Positions 22,801 through 36,000 of a stretch of 64,000 bases of DNA are shown in pieces. The translations under genes and the position numbers were made by a program. Source of the stretch: Xiphydria camelus (lineage: Eukaryota; Arthropoda; Insecta; Hymenoptera; Xiphydriidae); contig OY783196.1 in assembly GCA_963678675.1 (NCBI GenBank), positions 20,500,827 through 20,564,826 on the forward strand. The letters are read 5' to 3'. Under the pieces are notes generated by a model. It did no database searches, was not told the origin of the DNA, and saw only the letters and a list, made by a program, of their open reading frames with translations. Numbering within the stretch: the stretch's first letter is position 1; each line of letters starts with the position of its first letter.

Positions 22801-23175
22801 CACTTCGTCATTCATTGTCGTGACACGATTTTCTAGATTCGGTAACTTCACTCGCGGAGACACGATTAAAGAATCAACCCGATCTTTGCCTAGGTACACG
22901 AATCGTTAAAATTTGTACATTCTCTCTCTCTCTCTTATAACGGTTCTTTCCGCGCGATAACCAAATCCGAGTAGAATTAACTGCTAATCGAACATATTTT
23001 GACGTTTTGCCGGTACTACTGACGAAGTGTACCTACACTTCAACAGTCCCATATTTACATATATTGGCGAACCGCGCCGCGTGAATACACGGAAGAGTGC
23101 CTATACCAACTAATTTCATTTGCGAGCGGGACTGGCGATACACACGTGCGCACATATATGAACCTATATTATGTA

Positions 23176-23404
23176 CACCTATCGTCAATGATACTGATCG
23201 ACTCCCGCTTTGGGTGACGGTACTTCAATTGAGTCAACCGTAGTTTAACGGTACGAGCGAATTTTCTTGTTTTGCCACGAAGCACCAGTCAAACTTAGCC
23301 TTCATGGCAAAACATTAAGATTCACTCGAATCTTTCAACCACGATCGACTCGATTGAAGTACCGTCACTCAAAGTGGGTCGATCAGAATCATTGACGCTA
23401 GGTG
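23176..23404. repeat. 229 bp near-complete palindrome
   Basis: Outer arms CACCTATCGTCAATGAT and (inverted) CACCTAGCGTCAATGAT. Inner blocks GTGACGGTACTTCAAT and TGTTTTGCCA also mirror. Arms of about 105 bp with a centre near 23285-23300. Probably a palindromic MITE; no coding content. Confidence 0.75.
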
Positions 23405-24271
23405 TATGTATGTTCAGCATTGAAATGTGCGTCTCTCTTCCCCTTGCTATGAAAGAGGTGGAGAGGGCCGAAAAGTAGGGGATGCCCTCTACAAGTGAAG
23501 TGTCTTTTAATATGTATGTATGTAACTATAGGGTCTTTTGTATGTAACATATAAAAAAAATATCGCAGGCACAAGACGGTAATTAATTAGAATAAATAAA
23601 TCATCAAAATCCGCATTCTCTCTCTCTCTGTAAAAGTGGCGCAGTCAAAAGTTTCTCGTCAAATCTAGGTATCATCTATAAGTACCGAAGGTATCTAGTT
23701 GCCTATTTTGATTTCAATGATAGGCGTTACGCGTAACGTAAAAATATACGAGCTAAGTATATACGAGGATCTACCTAATTGCATTGGCAGTATAAGAGTA
23801 ACAAGATCGGAGCTGGAATCTGTCAAACATTACTACCAGGAATACATGACGCGCTAAACGAATAGACAACGCGTTTACGTAATTGTAAGATGAAGTTGTT
23901 ATTATTTGCGCGGAGTCAAATAATTATCCGCGAAATTTCCAAACATTGGCCACAAAACACTATTGTCGATCGAGTAAGGTCGATGAGTGATCGGGAGATC
24001 ATGTAGATCGAGTTGGCTTGTTAAAGTGGTACGTAACTTTTCGGATCATTCGAGGTGAGTCGAATCGGGTACTACGGCACGGAGGTCCGTGGAAACGTAC
24101 CAATGAACTCCATGAGAATAGGCTCGCAGAAAAACCAAGAGATTTTAATCTTCTGTAGCTATTACCCGCATCTGTACAAGTTGTTTTTTTAGCAAATTTG
24201 GAATAACAAATCCAAGTAGCACGGAGATACTCACTCAGCTTTACAATTACCTCGATAATTAATATTAGAGT

Positions 24272-24398
24272 ATGCTTATACTCGAATCTATATCTGTACC
24301 CCAGGATAAATAAAGTGTATTAAGTCCTATTAAGTATTAAGTGGACTTAATACACTTTTATCCTCGGGTACAGATATAGATATATGTGTATCGAGCAT
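24272..24398. repeat. 127 bp palindrome
   Basis: Arms such as AGTGTATTAAGTCC and GGACTTAATACACT, extended by TCTATATCTGTACCC against GGGTACAGATATAGA. The spacer is about 10-15 nt. Likely a small foldback element. Confidence 0.75.
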
Positions 24399-27058
24399 GA
24401 TTCGACTATTTTAAATTCGATATTCATCTGTCTGTATAGAAAACAAATTTTGCTCATTTAAACGTTACAACTATTGCAGTTCTTGCACCGTTCCGTCGAG
24501 TGAGCGTTGATGCATTGCAATTTACATAAAAATGTTAAATGAAGAACATCAACTCACATCGATACGTTACAGTCAGCTTAGACTTTTATAAAGACGTTTA
24601 TCGAGAAAGGTTTCGTGGCATCCTTATAAACATTCTCTTATTTTCGATGAATCATTAATTACACACATGGTTTCATTTGAAATTTTACTAATTTCTCAGT
24701 GATTACTTCGTTTTCAAAAAGTACTTAGAAATGCGTTGTATCTCTAGACTTGATGAATACTCCTGATTTCGGATCCTTCATAAGTTCTTGATTTTCATAT
24801 ACACTCATAGAATTTTAAAACGCGAAGCGATATGAATGTAAATATACAGCAATCCAGATTATTCTTTACAAATTGAAGTAATAGTGACTTACTGTAGCAA
24901 ATAGTGCATATTGCTATTCATATGTGCGCGGCTTGCGACTGCGTCGAATAGTGGGGGCGCGTGATGCACGGAACGGCCACTCCGCAGCGCTCCCCTTTGA
25001 TAAGGAGATCATAAACGGCAAAGAGTTAAGTTATCCTGTATGTGATACGGAAATATTGCACGCTTCTGTGTTCTCCTGATTAAGGGGGTCCCCGAGAACT
25101 GGCCTGCCCCACTGTCGGTATCGATATGCCTTTCTTGACGCAACTACAACTCCTTTCCGCGTTGCTCGTTTTATCTTTAAGTACTCTGTGGATTATTATC
25201 GGCGCATTACGATTCTCCCACCGTTATGATACGCTGAAGATAAAGTGAATAGTAATATAAGCGCAGTATATTTGAAATATCTGAAATCCTTCTTTTATGA
25301 ATATCGGTCAGAAATAATGTTAAAATGAGAAAACTCGTCTGTAAATGCCTATAGGTATTTCGTGGGTTTACTGCCAAAAGTGACCAAGTCAACATTTTAA
25401 CTTTGTGAGTTAGACCCAAGTCACTAAGAAATACTGTTTTACACTACCAGAAAAATTGACCAAGTCATATATTCGACTTACACACAATGGCTTTGTAAGT
25501 TGAATTATACGACTATTAAGGGGTCTTACATTTTCAATTAACGGTGGAGGTATAGGCGTCTGTGAGATCCTCTTAAATCCCCTGAAATATCGTAAAATTA
25601 TTTGTAACGCCGTAAAGTTCCACGAAATTCCATAAAATTGCTCGAAATCATTGAAATTTCTTAGTATAATAAAAGTAGTTTTTTTAAGCTGAATATACGA
25701 TCTTGTTTGCAAAATTGATCTATTGGGTAGGTACACCTAGAAACATATTTGGTGCATTCCGATATTCGCGGCCAGTAAGTATCCATACATCGCCTTTTAT
25801 CTTCATTCATCCCCGCGTTTGGCAGACACGGCCAAGTGTTTAGAGTACTGCAGGTAGTGGATATCGAAACATATCCAATATCTCCGTTGTTAGATGCGAT
25901 AGGATTGACGAGACTTTTCCACGTACTACTCTATATATATAACGAGACGTTAGAATTTCTTTTCTCAACTCACACACCGCAATCACGATTTCGGCTTCGT
26001 GTGAGATATCCGAGGCATCCCGCTTTGGGATACTTGCCTGATCCTCGGGGAGTCTCACGATGTAGAAACTGCTCAAGGAATGCGTGTAACGCGTGTACGT
26101 ACACGTCACGCCTACTCTTCGTCATTATGTCACTGACAAGCCCTTGCTTGTAAGTACGCGCTTATATATCGATATAGAGCGTGTCCGTTTATGTATGTAC
26201 CTATACGCGTTACCATCTTACGTGAGAGTTTCGTAGGTGAGCTCTAGCTGTGAGCTCCACGCCTAGAGCGGTGTTTAGATGTAGGATGTTGGTAGCCGAC
26301 GCATTTAGGTAAACGCGACTACACTCGGGGATATATGATACAAGGAAAAAGATTCTCAGGGGAAAATAGTTGTTTTAAAGTTATAGCGCGTCTACTCAAA
26401 ACGTCTTTGTGCGAATGGTACTTTTCTCATAAGTAGGTGGAGGAATGGTCGGAGTGACGAAGGTTCTGTCCTTCCGACTGAAAAGTACAAGGGCATCGAT
26501 ACTGTGATTGCGAGAAATATTTCTTAAATCACACGGTTCAATATTTGGGCTTATATTTCTAATTATAGCGATGAAAGTAGAACACTAGAGTACAACTTTG
26601 CGCGCGTGTACGAATATAATACTTACCTACGTGGAGCTTCCTCTCATTTCTTGACCTATAAACGTTATTATCGCTTATCGCCGATGAAGTATGTAAGAAA
26701 TGTTTTTCCGCCGCGGTATATAAATATTTAATACACATTGTACGATACGCAGATATTTTGAATAAATGATATAGAGAGAGAGTCAGAAGAAAATATCGTT
26801 CCATTACTTTCTACAAAAAAATACATGTACATATAATCTACGTAATCGTAGTTATAATTTCGAGGAATCGTATTATTATTTATCCATGTGGAAGGTTCGT
26901 TGCGTCTTATTAAAAAAATGTTTTCTCACTGATTGTAATAGTGTACAGTGCCATTTAACGGCGCGTGTTTCAATGCACCGAATTTTCCTTAAAAAAATTG
27001 TTTCTATATTTAAACGCTTTAAAATGTGGACACACACATACGGATTCGAATACATATG

Positions 27059-30000
27059 TTACTTTCCAAGAAGGATTTTCCTCGTAGCACCAAAACTCTG
27101 GCCGGCTTGAGTCGCACCTTTGTTGGTGCCAGCTTGAAGACCAATCACTGCTTCGCCGGCCCTCAATTGTTGCTCCGAAAAGGCACGCTTGTTCTCTTCG
27201 GATGGTCTCGGGCCGAGCCAAGGACCGCGCCATTCGGGATGTTTGTAAGTCTATTGAATGAAAATATGTAAATAATTGAAAGCATGAAATAAAACCTCGT
27301 ATACTTGTGCATGTTTATGATGGGATTTCAATGATAAGATCGAAATCGAATGCACGAATTCCGGGAATATTGTCAGTATTATATATATATAATCATGTTA
27401 AATATTTTTTTCATTTTCACAATACAACAAGATTGTAGCTAAAATAAAACGCGCTGATATTATTTCTGATTCTTAATCTCGGATTCATTGACAAACTTAC
27501 AGTGCGACCAATGGCGAAGATGGTGTTGGTTACTTGAGCGATGTTCTTGCGCTCCATCAAGTCCACGGCTTGGAAGAGATCAACGTCGGGAACTCCGTAC
27601 TTAACGCAAGCCTTCTGGAATCTGATAGCGAATTCGAAGAGATCATTTTCCACTCTACAACGGGTACGCCAAATTTAACGACGTATAGTAATTATTATCA
27701 GCTAGTAATTATTGCACGATTTCGACGATAGTGAGAGAACGATAATCTGAAAGAGCGCTTTCGCGTGTCGGAGAAAAAGTGGGAAAAGGCAGGGGAAGTT
27801 TTATAGAGCATAGCAGGAGAAAGCTCGGAAAAGACAAAGAGGTGAAACAAAAGAGAATCACTTATAGAACTCCTTCGTGCCGCTGTTCGCCTGGGTCTTA
27901 CTTGGAGTTAGTGACGCGCATCTATTGTCTCAGCGCTAATTAAACGGGGGGGATACTAATTAACTTCGCTTATCGCCCTAAAAACACCTTGACGATGTTC
28001 GGTGCCACAGAAATGACGCGTCGCGTATTAGGAATACAGAAAGGTACTCGGAGCGGCGCGTGGCGTTAGCCTCGAGGAAATGATGCCTTGTACGGAGAGG
28101 AATGCGCGGCACGTTTCTTCCATTCATGTTCCCCTAATGCGCGGCGCGTCTACCGCATATGAGCACTGAACAACATCGCAATTTCTCGCATATGTGGCAC
28201 AGCGCCCATTTGATCTTGCACAGGTAACGCACACCGACGGCGGAAACAAAACGTGTGCCAACTAATCATCGTCTGATCAGTATACTTTACAACGAACAAA
28301 TACGTATTAGATTTTATAAGAGCAGAGGTCAGTTGCAAATAATAGTTATGTTGAATATATCAAATATAGTGCAAGAACGTTCATTACTATTAGCGAACTA
28401 AATTTCGATCATTTTTTGGTCGTGATTCATTACTATCCGATAGCCTTGATTTCTTCTGATACCACCTGTAATGAGATTCCCAAAATAAACCACCGCGACT
28501 GTTTCGCGCGTCTCTATAGAGGAATCTAGTAATTAATCGGTTCTGTTTTAACGAAGACTGCCAACCGAGTATACCCATGATTCTTACATACTTCAAGAAC
28601 GCACTTTACAAACTGTGAGGCAGGTCAGTGCTTACGACCCGTAAGCATATCAGGATAACAGGACAATCAGGAAAGCAAGGCTTCTCCCACGATAAACGGT
28701 GCGTTGTGTCGGTAACTTCATGTATTAGCAATGAATTATTTTCTCGAATTCATGTTCTCCGCGTAGAAAGGGAGTATAGCGGAGTGGCCGAGCTGCGCAT
28801 CGTTCGCCCCACTACTTGGAATTCGAGAGAGCGTCTTGTTTAGCATTCAAAATCGAAACGCGCCAAACATCAGCGATGCTTTATGCCATTACATATTTGT
28901 GTACCTTGATTAACTTTAATTTTCTAAATTAACTTTCACTTTTTTTTAAACATTGACTGACCACCAAACGTCGAAACTAGATTACCAATCACCACCAAAC
29001 GACCACCAAACGATTGAAAAAGAAATATTTAAAAAAAAGTCAATTTGAAGGTGCTAACGTCCCGGAGATATTTGTCAAAGAAATTTTGTCTATCATCGAA
29101 CGTGCATTGAGGTTCTCACAATATGCTGCGGCTAGTCATTTAATCTCAATAGTCTTTGCGCACATCTCCAATGAAATTCATGATTTTTCGAATCACCATT
29201 CCCAGGTACTCCAGTTTAAAATGAATGATGCAAAAAATTTACGTGGGAATGGAAATAATATATACACATATTTGCGTCGAAAACTTGTGTTGCGATTACC
29301 ACGTATTATAATTAATTTTTAAAAATTAACATAATTTACTATTTTCCATCAAGAGTTCACTATCGACTACGACGAAAGATCTGACAATGAGTGAAGAATA
29401 AAGCAAACGATGCGACGGTCCCGACCTCGGACTTTGTCGGTGCTTATTTATCAAGATATCACGTTATACGAAGAGGCTTTACGCCTTCACTCGTATTCTT
29501 TCGACTCTCGCTTCGATTCTTGCGAAGAGTACGTTCCCAAATAGAGCAAGAGCCAGCGACAGCCAGACCTTCGTTATTTTATAAAGGCTGAAAGTTTCTC
29601 AGTGTATGTCCCTAATAGAGGTAAGAACGATCCCCGAATATGAAGTTTGGATCATGGTGGCTTTGGCAGGTGACAGGTGGCAAAGGTGTAAAAAAATGGA
29701 CCTTACTTTCGTTAAAGTATAAAGCTCAGTTTTTATATATTTCATTCGGAATAATATTAGAAATCACGTCGTCCATTGCCAGACACTTAGTATGGTTCCA
29801 ACCCCCTGCCAGACACCCTTAAACTATAATAAATTGTAATTAAACTTTCGTCATAGTATAAAAGCTAAATTTTATATATGTTATTTGGGGAACTATCAAA
29901 AGATGTTTCCTCAGTAGCCAGACAGTTTCGATGGTTCCTACATCTTGCCAGACACATTGAAAGTCTGACTGTCTGGCTACTGAGGAAACATCTTTTGATG

Positions 30001-33000
30001 GTTCCCCAAATAACATATATAAAATTTAGCTTTTATACTATGACGAAAGTTTAATTACAATTTATTATAGTTTAAGGGTGTCTGGCAGGGGGTTGGAACC
30101 ATACTAAGTGTCTGGCAATGGACGACGTGATTTCTAATATTATTCCGAATGAAATATATAAAAACTGAGCTTTATACTTTAACGAAAGTAAGGTCCATTT
30201 TTTTACACCTTTGCCACCTGTCACCTGCCAAAGCCACCATGATCCAAACTTCATATTCGCGGGGATCGTTCTTACCTCTATTAGGGACATACACTGAGAA
30301 ACTTTCAGCCTTTATAAAATAACGAAGGTCTGGCTGTCCGCTGGCTCTCTGCCTAAAATGTTGCGTCTACGAATAAGGAATATTTCGTCCTTCTCGCGCA
30401 TACAGTTTCAATACTGATTCTCTCTTATTTCAACTTCATTCGAATATCGGGTGTAAGATTCTTGAACGCGCTTTTGACGCTACGACAATCGATTAACAAC
30501 GTTTAGCTTTCACGATACTTAACCCGACTCAGTTCTCGCGACTCCGACTTTTCGATTTCACGTTGGTTGCTGATCGGCTTGGTCGATACTGCACCGTCGA
30601 GATGCTTTGTCGCAAAACACTGTCGATTGCGTAAAGTCGACAGTCGATCAGGAGCTTATAATAGTTAAGGAGGCGAATGCTCTCGCTCGTTGTGACCGAG
30701 TACGACCACGTGGAATTGTGCCGGAATACCCCCTAAGAACAGGGATTTAGGAACGCTCGGAGTAGCGCTTCCACCGCAAGCGAAAAGGACCCGTAAACTT
30801 GATAACAGGCGGACATGTTTTACCGCGGATTTATCGCGAGCCTTTTGGAGCAAAATGTACCTACAATAAAATCCACTTAATACGATTTTAAAGGGGACGT
30901 GCAAGAAATTCTAACAGCCAAATAAAAGCAGAAATATGCCCACATAAGCATGAATGTTTATATAATACATATTAAGATACACACATATTAAGATCAATGC
31001 AAATTAAATACGCATATACCTATCAATCGGAATCATAATTCAGTTCCTTGAAAAGAGAAAGTAGTAATCTTCTTTTGATACAAGTTTTATTTTGCCTGAC
31101 TCGCCAGTACCTATTAAATTTTCGATTGAGTTTAACTTTTGAAAGGCATTATTGGGTGCGAAAATGGAGCAAACGTATAGTACTACGCAACGATATAGGT
31201 AGGTACTATTGCTAAGTGTAGTTTATACAGACATGGCTTCGTCGATCGTCAAAAAAGCGTCATTATCGGGTGTGAAGCGCTTATTGCGCGAGATATTTTG
31301 TATAGAAAGTAAGGCTTAAGCTCAAGGAACCAGCAAAAAAGCGTATAATGAGGGAAAACGTATTAACCGAGATCGTATTAAGAGAATTCTTATATTGTAG
31401 TAATATAGTATCTCGCTTATTCTATCCTTGAAATAATGTTTTTATGTACGTTTTTAAAAATATTCGTTCCAGTCATTTTTAACGTAGTTCATCTTCTTGA
31501 TGAACAACTTGGTTTTTTCTCAAAAATTGGGATTAATGGACTCGATCTAGTTGATTACTTACTGGTTCAGATTATCCATCATCTTGTAATCGCCACCGGA
31601 GGTATTGATTTTGGTGACGAGTCCAGGCTTGAGCTTGTTCATGAGGTTGCAGAGGATAATACCGTCCCTCAAGACATCCTCGTAGGGAACGCCTAAGACA
31701 AATAACAGAATCATTGTCAGCCTCCATGTCTTCAAATACAGAAATCTCTTCAGAAGGATGTAAGGATCTCATCACTGTGATATACAGCTGAATAGGTACG
31801 TTTTAGAGAGATATCTCAGAATATATTTTCATACATCGGATCAGGACGCGATGTCTGGTGAATGAAGACGACTACTCGCCAATTTTAGCAGCCCCATAAA
31901 ATGATTTTCGACCGACAACTCGTCCTATACTATTCCAGCGTATATTCCGCACAAGTGCTATGATTCATTTCCATATTGACTCAATTTTTTTCTACGCTTG
32001 AGCAAAAGGAAAAAAGTCTCCTCCCCTTTGATAGGTATAGCGACGATTTAGGTACATGTGTGCATTTAGCACGCGCCTCTTATCTACCGGTCGAAGAGTA
32101 TTCAAAGTACATTTGCGCGCACTTCTACGTTCGCTAGAAAGAATGTAGGGGAACTCCCGGGCACCAGGACCACAGAAGCAACGCCGGAAAATATAACAGT
32201 TTCGCGCGGAGGAAAAGCGCCGCGACACGCCTGTGCCATTATCATCTCCGGCCTGCCAAAGGAGTTTTATTTACCTTATTTTTTTTCCCAATTCAAATAA
32301 CCACGGACGGCACGGCACACCCACGCGAGTTTATGGATTCCCATTACGTCAAGATGTCGGCCAAGGGGGTATGGTGCTTTTTACCTCATCTTTCGACGCG
32401 CGCTTCCGCATCTTTCGTTAACCCCGCGTTCCACGCGCCTTCGATTTTCCCAGAGCTATTCCCTATCTTAACCGTCGCTCAAGAGACACGGCGTATCTCG
32501 CGTGGTCAGGAGTGCAGTCGGCGATAGGAGTGTTGTCGCGAGCCGCATGGTCGCCGCCGCAGTCAATACTTACGCGCGTGCCTATCGATGATATATCGAT
32601 GTGGAATTTGGCGCGCGCAACGGCTATCGAAACCTCGAAGCGCGATGGTCGTTGAACATACGATTCTAAGGAATCAGGCGGCTATGGAGCGCGCTATGCG
32701 TCCGGCGGCGATTGCTGCCCGAGAGATACGGACGGAGCGACCGTGCTCTTTAATGGAAATGGAAATATATGCAGCGTCTATGAATATGAAAGTTGCGGAT
32801 CTACTAAGGGCGCATACACGGGTTATAACGTATAGAGTTCCTCCGTCGAGTGTTACGCGCGAGAATGCGTCTTTATACAGATTAAATAAAATTTTTTTAC
32901 ACGAGTTTTCATCCCTTCGAAAAAATGATGCTAGCTGTAAGGCACTGGCTGAATAAAACAACGAAAAATATTTCTCAAACGCTCCAGATACCACTGCTTA

Positions 33001-36000
33001 TGGTAAACCAATCTACAGGTACGTATACGAATAAATACCTATATAAAAATGTGCGTACAAATTACTAGTTGAGGGTTGTTTACAATATTTGTACGCGTGT
33101 ATCGTGGACTGCTGGATGTATCGCAGCAAGATCAGTCGTCTGATGACAAGTGGCGACCAAAGTTGATACTTTTCAACGATGCAAAATGTGGTGAAACGAG
33201 AGAGTTTTCATTTAAATTTCATGATTTATCGACTGGATTACGTATAAGTATAAATAAAAGACGACTGCTCGATCCAAGTGGCGATATTATCGACAAAATC
33301 GCGCAGCGTTCGCCTCAATCGTATTTTTCGCAATTTTGGTCGCCGAAAATGTGCCAGTTGCACGGAAGACTACTAGCCTGATCCTGCAAGGACGCCTCGT
33401 CACGTGGTCCCGTAGTAGGATGGCCTCGGCGCGAATGTCTACCCCATCCTCGAATCTGTTAGCCTGGTATAAAACTGGTCGTACGCCTTGATTCTCGATT
33501 GACGGGCTATCGACAGTCGATCGGGTTTGCGCAAGGGCTAGTAGTTCAATCATATCGAAATTGGTACACGAAAATGTCGCCGGTATAGGATGACGGTATT
33601 ATCGCGGATTTGATAAAATGAGAATTGGGAGTATCGCGACGAATTCCGTCAAAAAATTCGGCGTATTTTTATTCTAAATGAAGACCTTTCGACACGTCAC
33701 TCTCTATGTACAAACTTACAATTAGATGAGGATAATAATAGGATGGCTTCATGAAAAGTAAATTTCTAGAAAGCTTGACCTTTCGAATTGAATTTGTTTT
33801 CGGGTGCGAAAATGAAGTAACTGGTACAATTTCTTATGGGGACATTATTTTACGAAGAAGAGATTAAAGGAGGAATCTCTGAAAAACCATCCGTCAAAAA
33901 ATAAGAAGTGTGATATTTCTTGGATGAAATTTTAAATGCAAGCGGAAATTAAATAGTCTTGCCACCTAATAAGCTTTTTCTTCAACTCTATAAACGATCT
34001 CAAGTAACGAGTCTTACTGAACGAAAGCAAATTAAAATTGCCAGTCGAAATATATCGACGCACATGTACGCGAAGCTTATATTTTCCGCGCGCGTTTCGA
34101 GTGTCTCCTTTTTTCAACGTATGTTCTATTTACGCACTTATTCCTCGGGACTCCCCCAGTCTCCTCACTTATCAGGAAACCACGAAATAATTGGAAGTAC
34201 GTATTCAGGGATAACGCAGGGGAGAGAAAACTGGAAAAGTAAAATTGGATAGCGCGAAGAATCCTTCGCAATCTGTAGCAACGAAAGTATTATAACGTTT
34301 ACTCAACTACATTTTGTATACGAATTTCGACTAAATTGAAAAATATGACCTTCGACCTTTTGTACCAGTGCTTTGATTCATTGTGATATCAAGTACGTCA
34401 CCTTTGAAACCGGATCATTGTCAATATCAATTTTAGCGACTGCTAGAATTATCAATGAAGTTAACTGACATCGAGAATCGCTTCAACGAACTCGTAACAC
34501 GAATGTGTCGAAGAGAGTGCACGAGTAGAATTAGAATAGGCCGGAGATGAGGAAAACGAGAGCAGTAATGATACGTTCCTGGTACTGTCGAAGCACGGTG
34601 AGATGTCGTAAACACGAGGAGGTGACGGAAAATCGATAGGTCTCGTTCTAAACGTTCCATTGTCTGCGTGGACCAGTGTTTCCTGCGCCTATTCCATCTC
34701 CTCCCGCCCGGGCGATAGTAGCCTGGTCCTTTTAAGACGGCGTGCGCCGAATCGAGACGCGTTCAATGGTTACTCGACTGCCTTCTCGATAAAATATAAA
34801 TTAATGCGACGTACATTTTCATCAACGTCCAGCGAAATGTCATATCGGGGATCGAAAGTAGTTTCTGTGAGGGATACTATCCTGCTCCATTGACGTGTCA
34901 TCCCCGTTACGTTTGAATAAAATGATGAAAAGTCAATACGTATAACTGCGTTTAACACGTAGCACCTGTAAGGTGATCTTCAATTCGAGGTGCATTTGAA
35001 TTCAATATCAACAAATCTAAGAGAGAGTCAATAAGATTTTCACAATGTTATGTAGAAATAAGATCTTCCAATTAACGGAATATCTTATCTACAAATATTA
35101 CACTACTATTTGTCCCGATACTCAGGCGTAGGTGTAGTCGCGCAAAAGAAATTATTATTCGTACCCCCCAAGCAATAGAACGCCAGCTAAGTATGCATAT
35201 TCTTAGCTCCTTCGTTATTATTTAATTGAATTTTATTTTACGTCTAGAAGAGTCCCCGTTGCTGTTGTTCTGAAAGATGACAAAGAATAAATTGAAAGGA
35301 AAACATGATATAGCAGACTATAGGTACAGACGTGTTATTAAACTGCACTTATATCCGAGGAAGATTCATTTTTTGAGCGGCAATAATTAAAAGAATGAGC
35401 TGCTAAATGAATGTATTGCTAAATATTTAATAAGATATATATCTTCACTGACTGACTGTCGCTATATACACTAACAGGGTATATTTATATAAGCGAGGCT
35501 TAATTTTCTATACCTAAATTGCTTCGAGTAATAAATACCTACGTATATATACACCGGGCTAGCCGCGGCCTACGCATACGCCTCTCCGTACGGTCCATAT
35601 CGATTAAATGTCAGTCTACCGTCATAAAGACGTCAAACGCACCGTTTTCATCAGGGCAACATCCTGCGTCTGAATTTACGACTTTCCGCGCAACAGGTCT
35701 CTCGGGGAAGCCTAGTTGGGTTTCACGCAGAATCCTTTTTCCCGCTCGGATGCCTGCACGTGGTCCGCTTTATTTTATAAGGAGACGAGGCAGACGCGGG
35801 TCGGAACGACCCCTCGCGTATATCACGCGTCATTGTACACCCTCGCGGTTGCGAGACGAAGGAAGGGGAGGGGTATCAGGGCTGTATCTTCGATACAAAT
35901 ACTGTATTCGTTCGCCGGTGGCCGTACGTATTATGATAATTCGCAGCTCGCGTGTCGTCTACTTCGACGAGAGCCTATACGAGTAAAATTGTATACCCAT

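Larger units (their letters stand above)
19836..27058. other. Intergenic region
   Basis: No gene seen. AT-rich DNA with small open frames that lack codon structure, domains or splice partners. It holds two palindromes (23176-23404 and 24272-24398) and short microsatellites (AT near 21848, TC near 22920 and 23620). The Mp20 3' UTR on the minus strand must lie just below 27059. Confidence 0.6.

Noticed and set aside
25836..26153. Plus-strand frame of 105 codons
   Set aside because: No splice partners or recognisable motif; an overlapping minus-strand frame of similar length shows that it is chance.
29640..30290. The same small protein on both strands (29640-29822 and 30072-30290)
   Set aside because: Direct result of the palindrome; not a duplicated gene.
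31436..31696. Plus-strand 86-codon frame
   Set aside because: Antisense shadow of the Mp20 exon 31563-31692.
33076..33381. Plus-strand frame of 101 codons
   Set aside because: Composition is protein-like, but there are no motifs and no supported splice sites; lies in the large Mp20 intron. Kept as unsupported.
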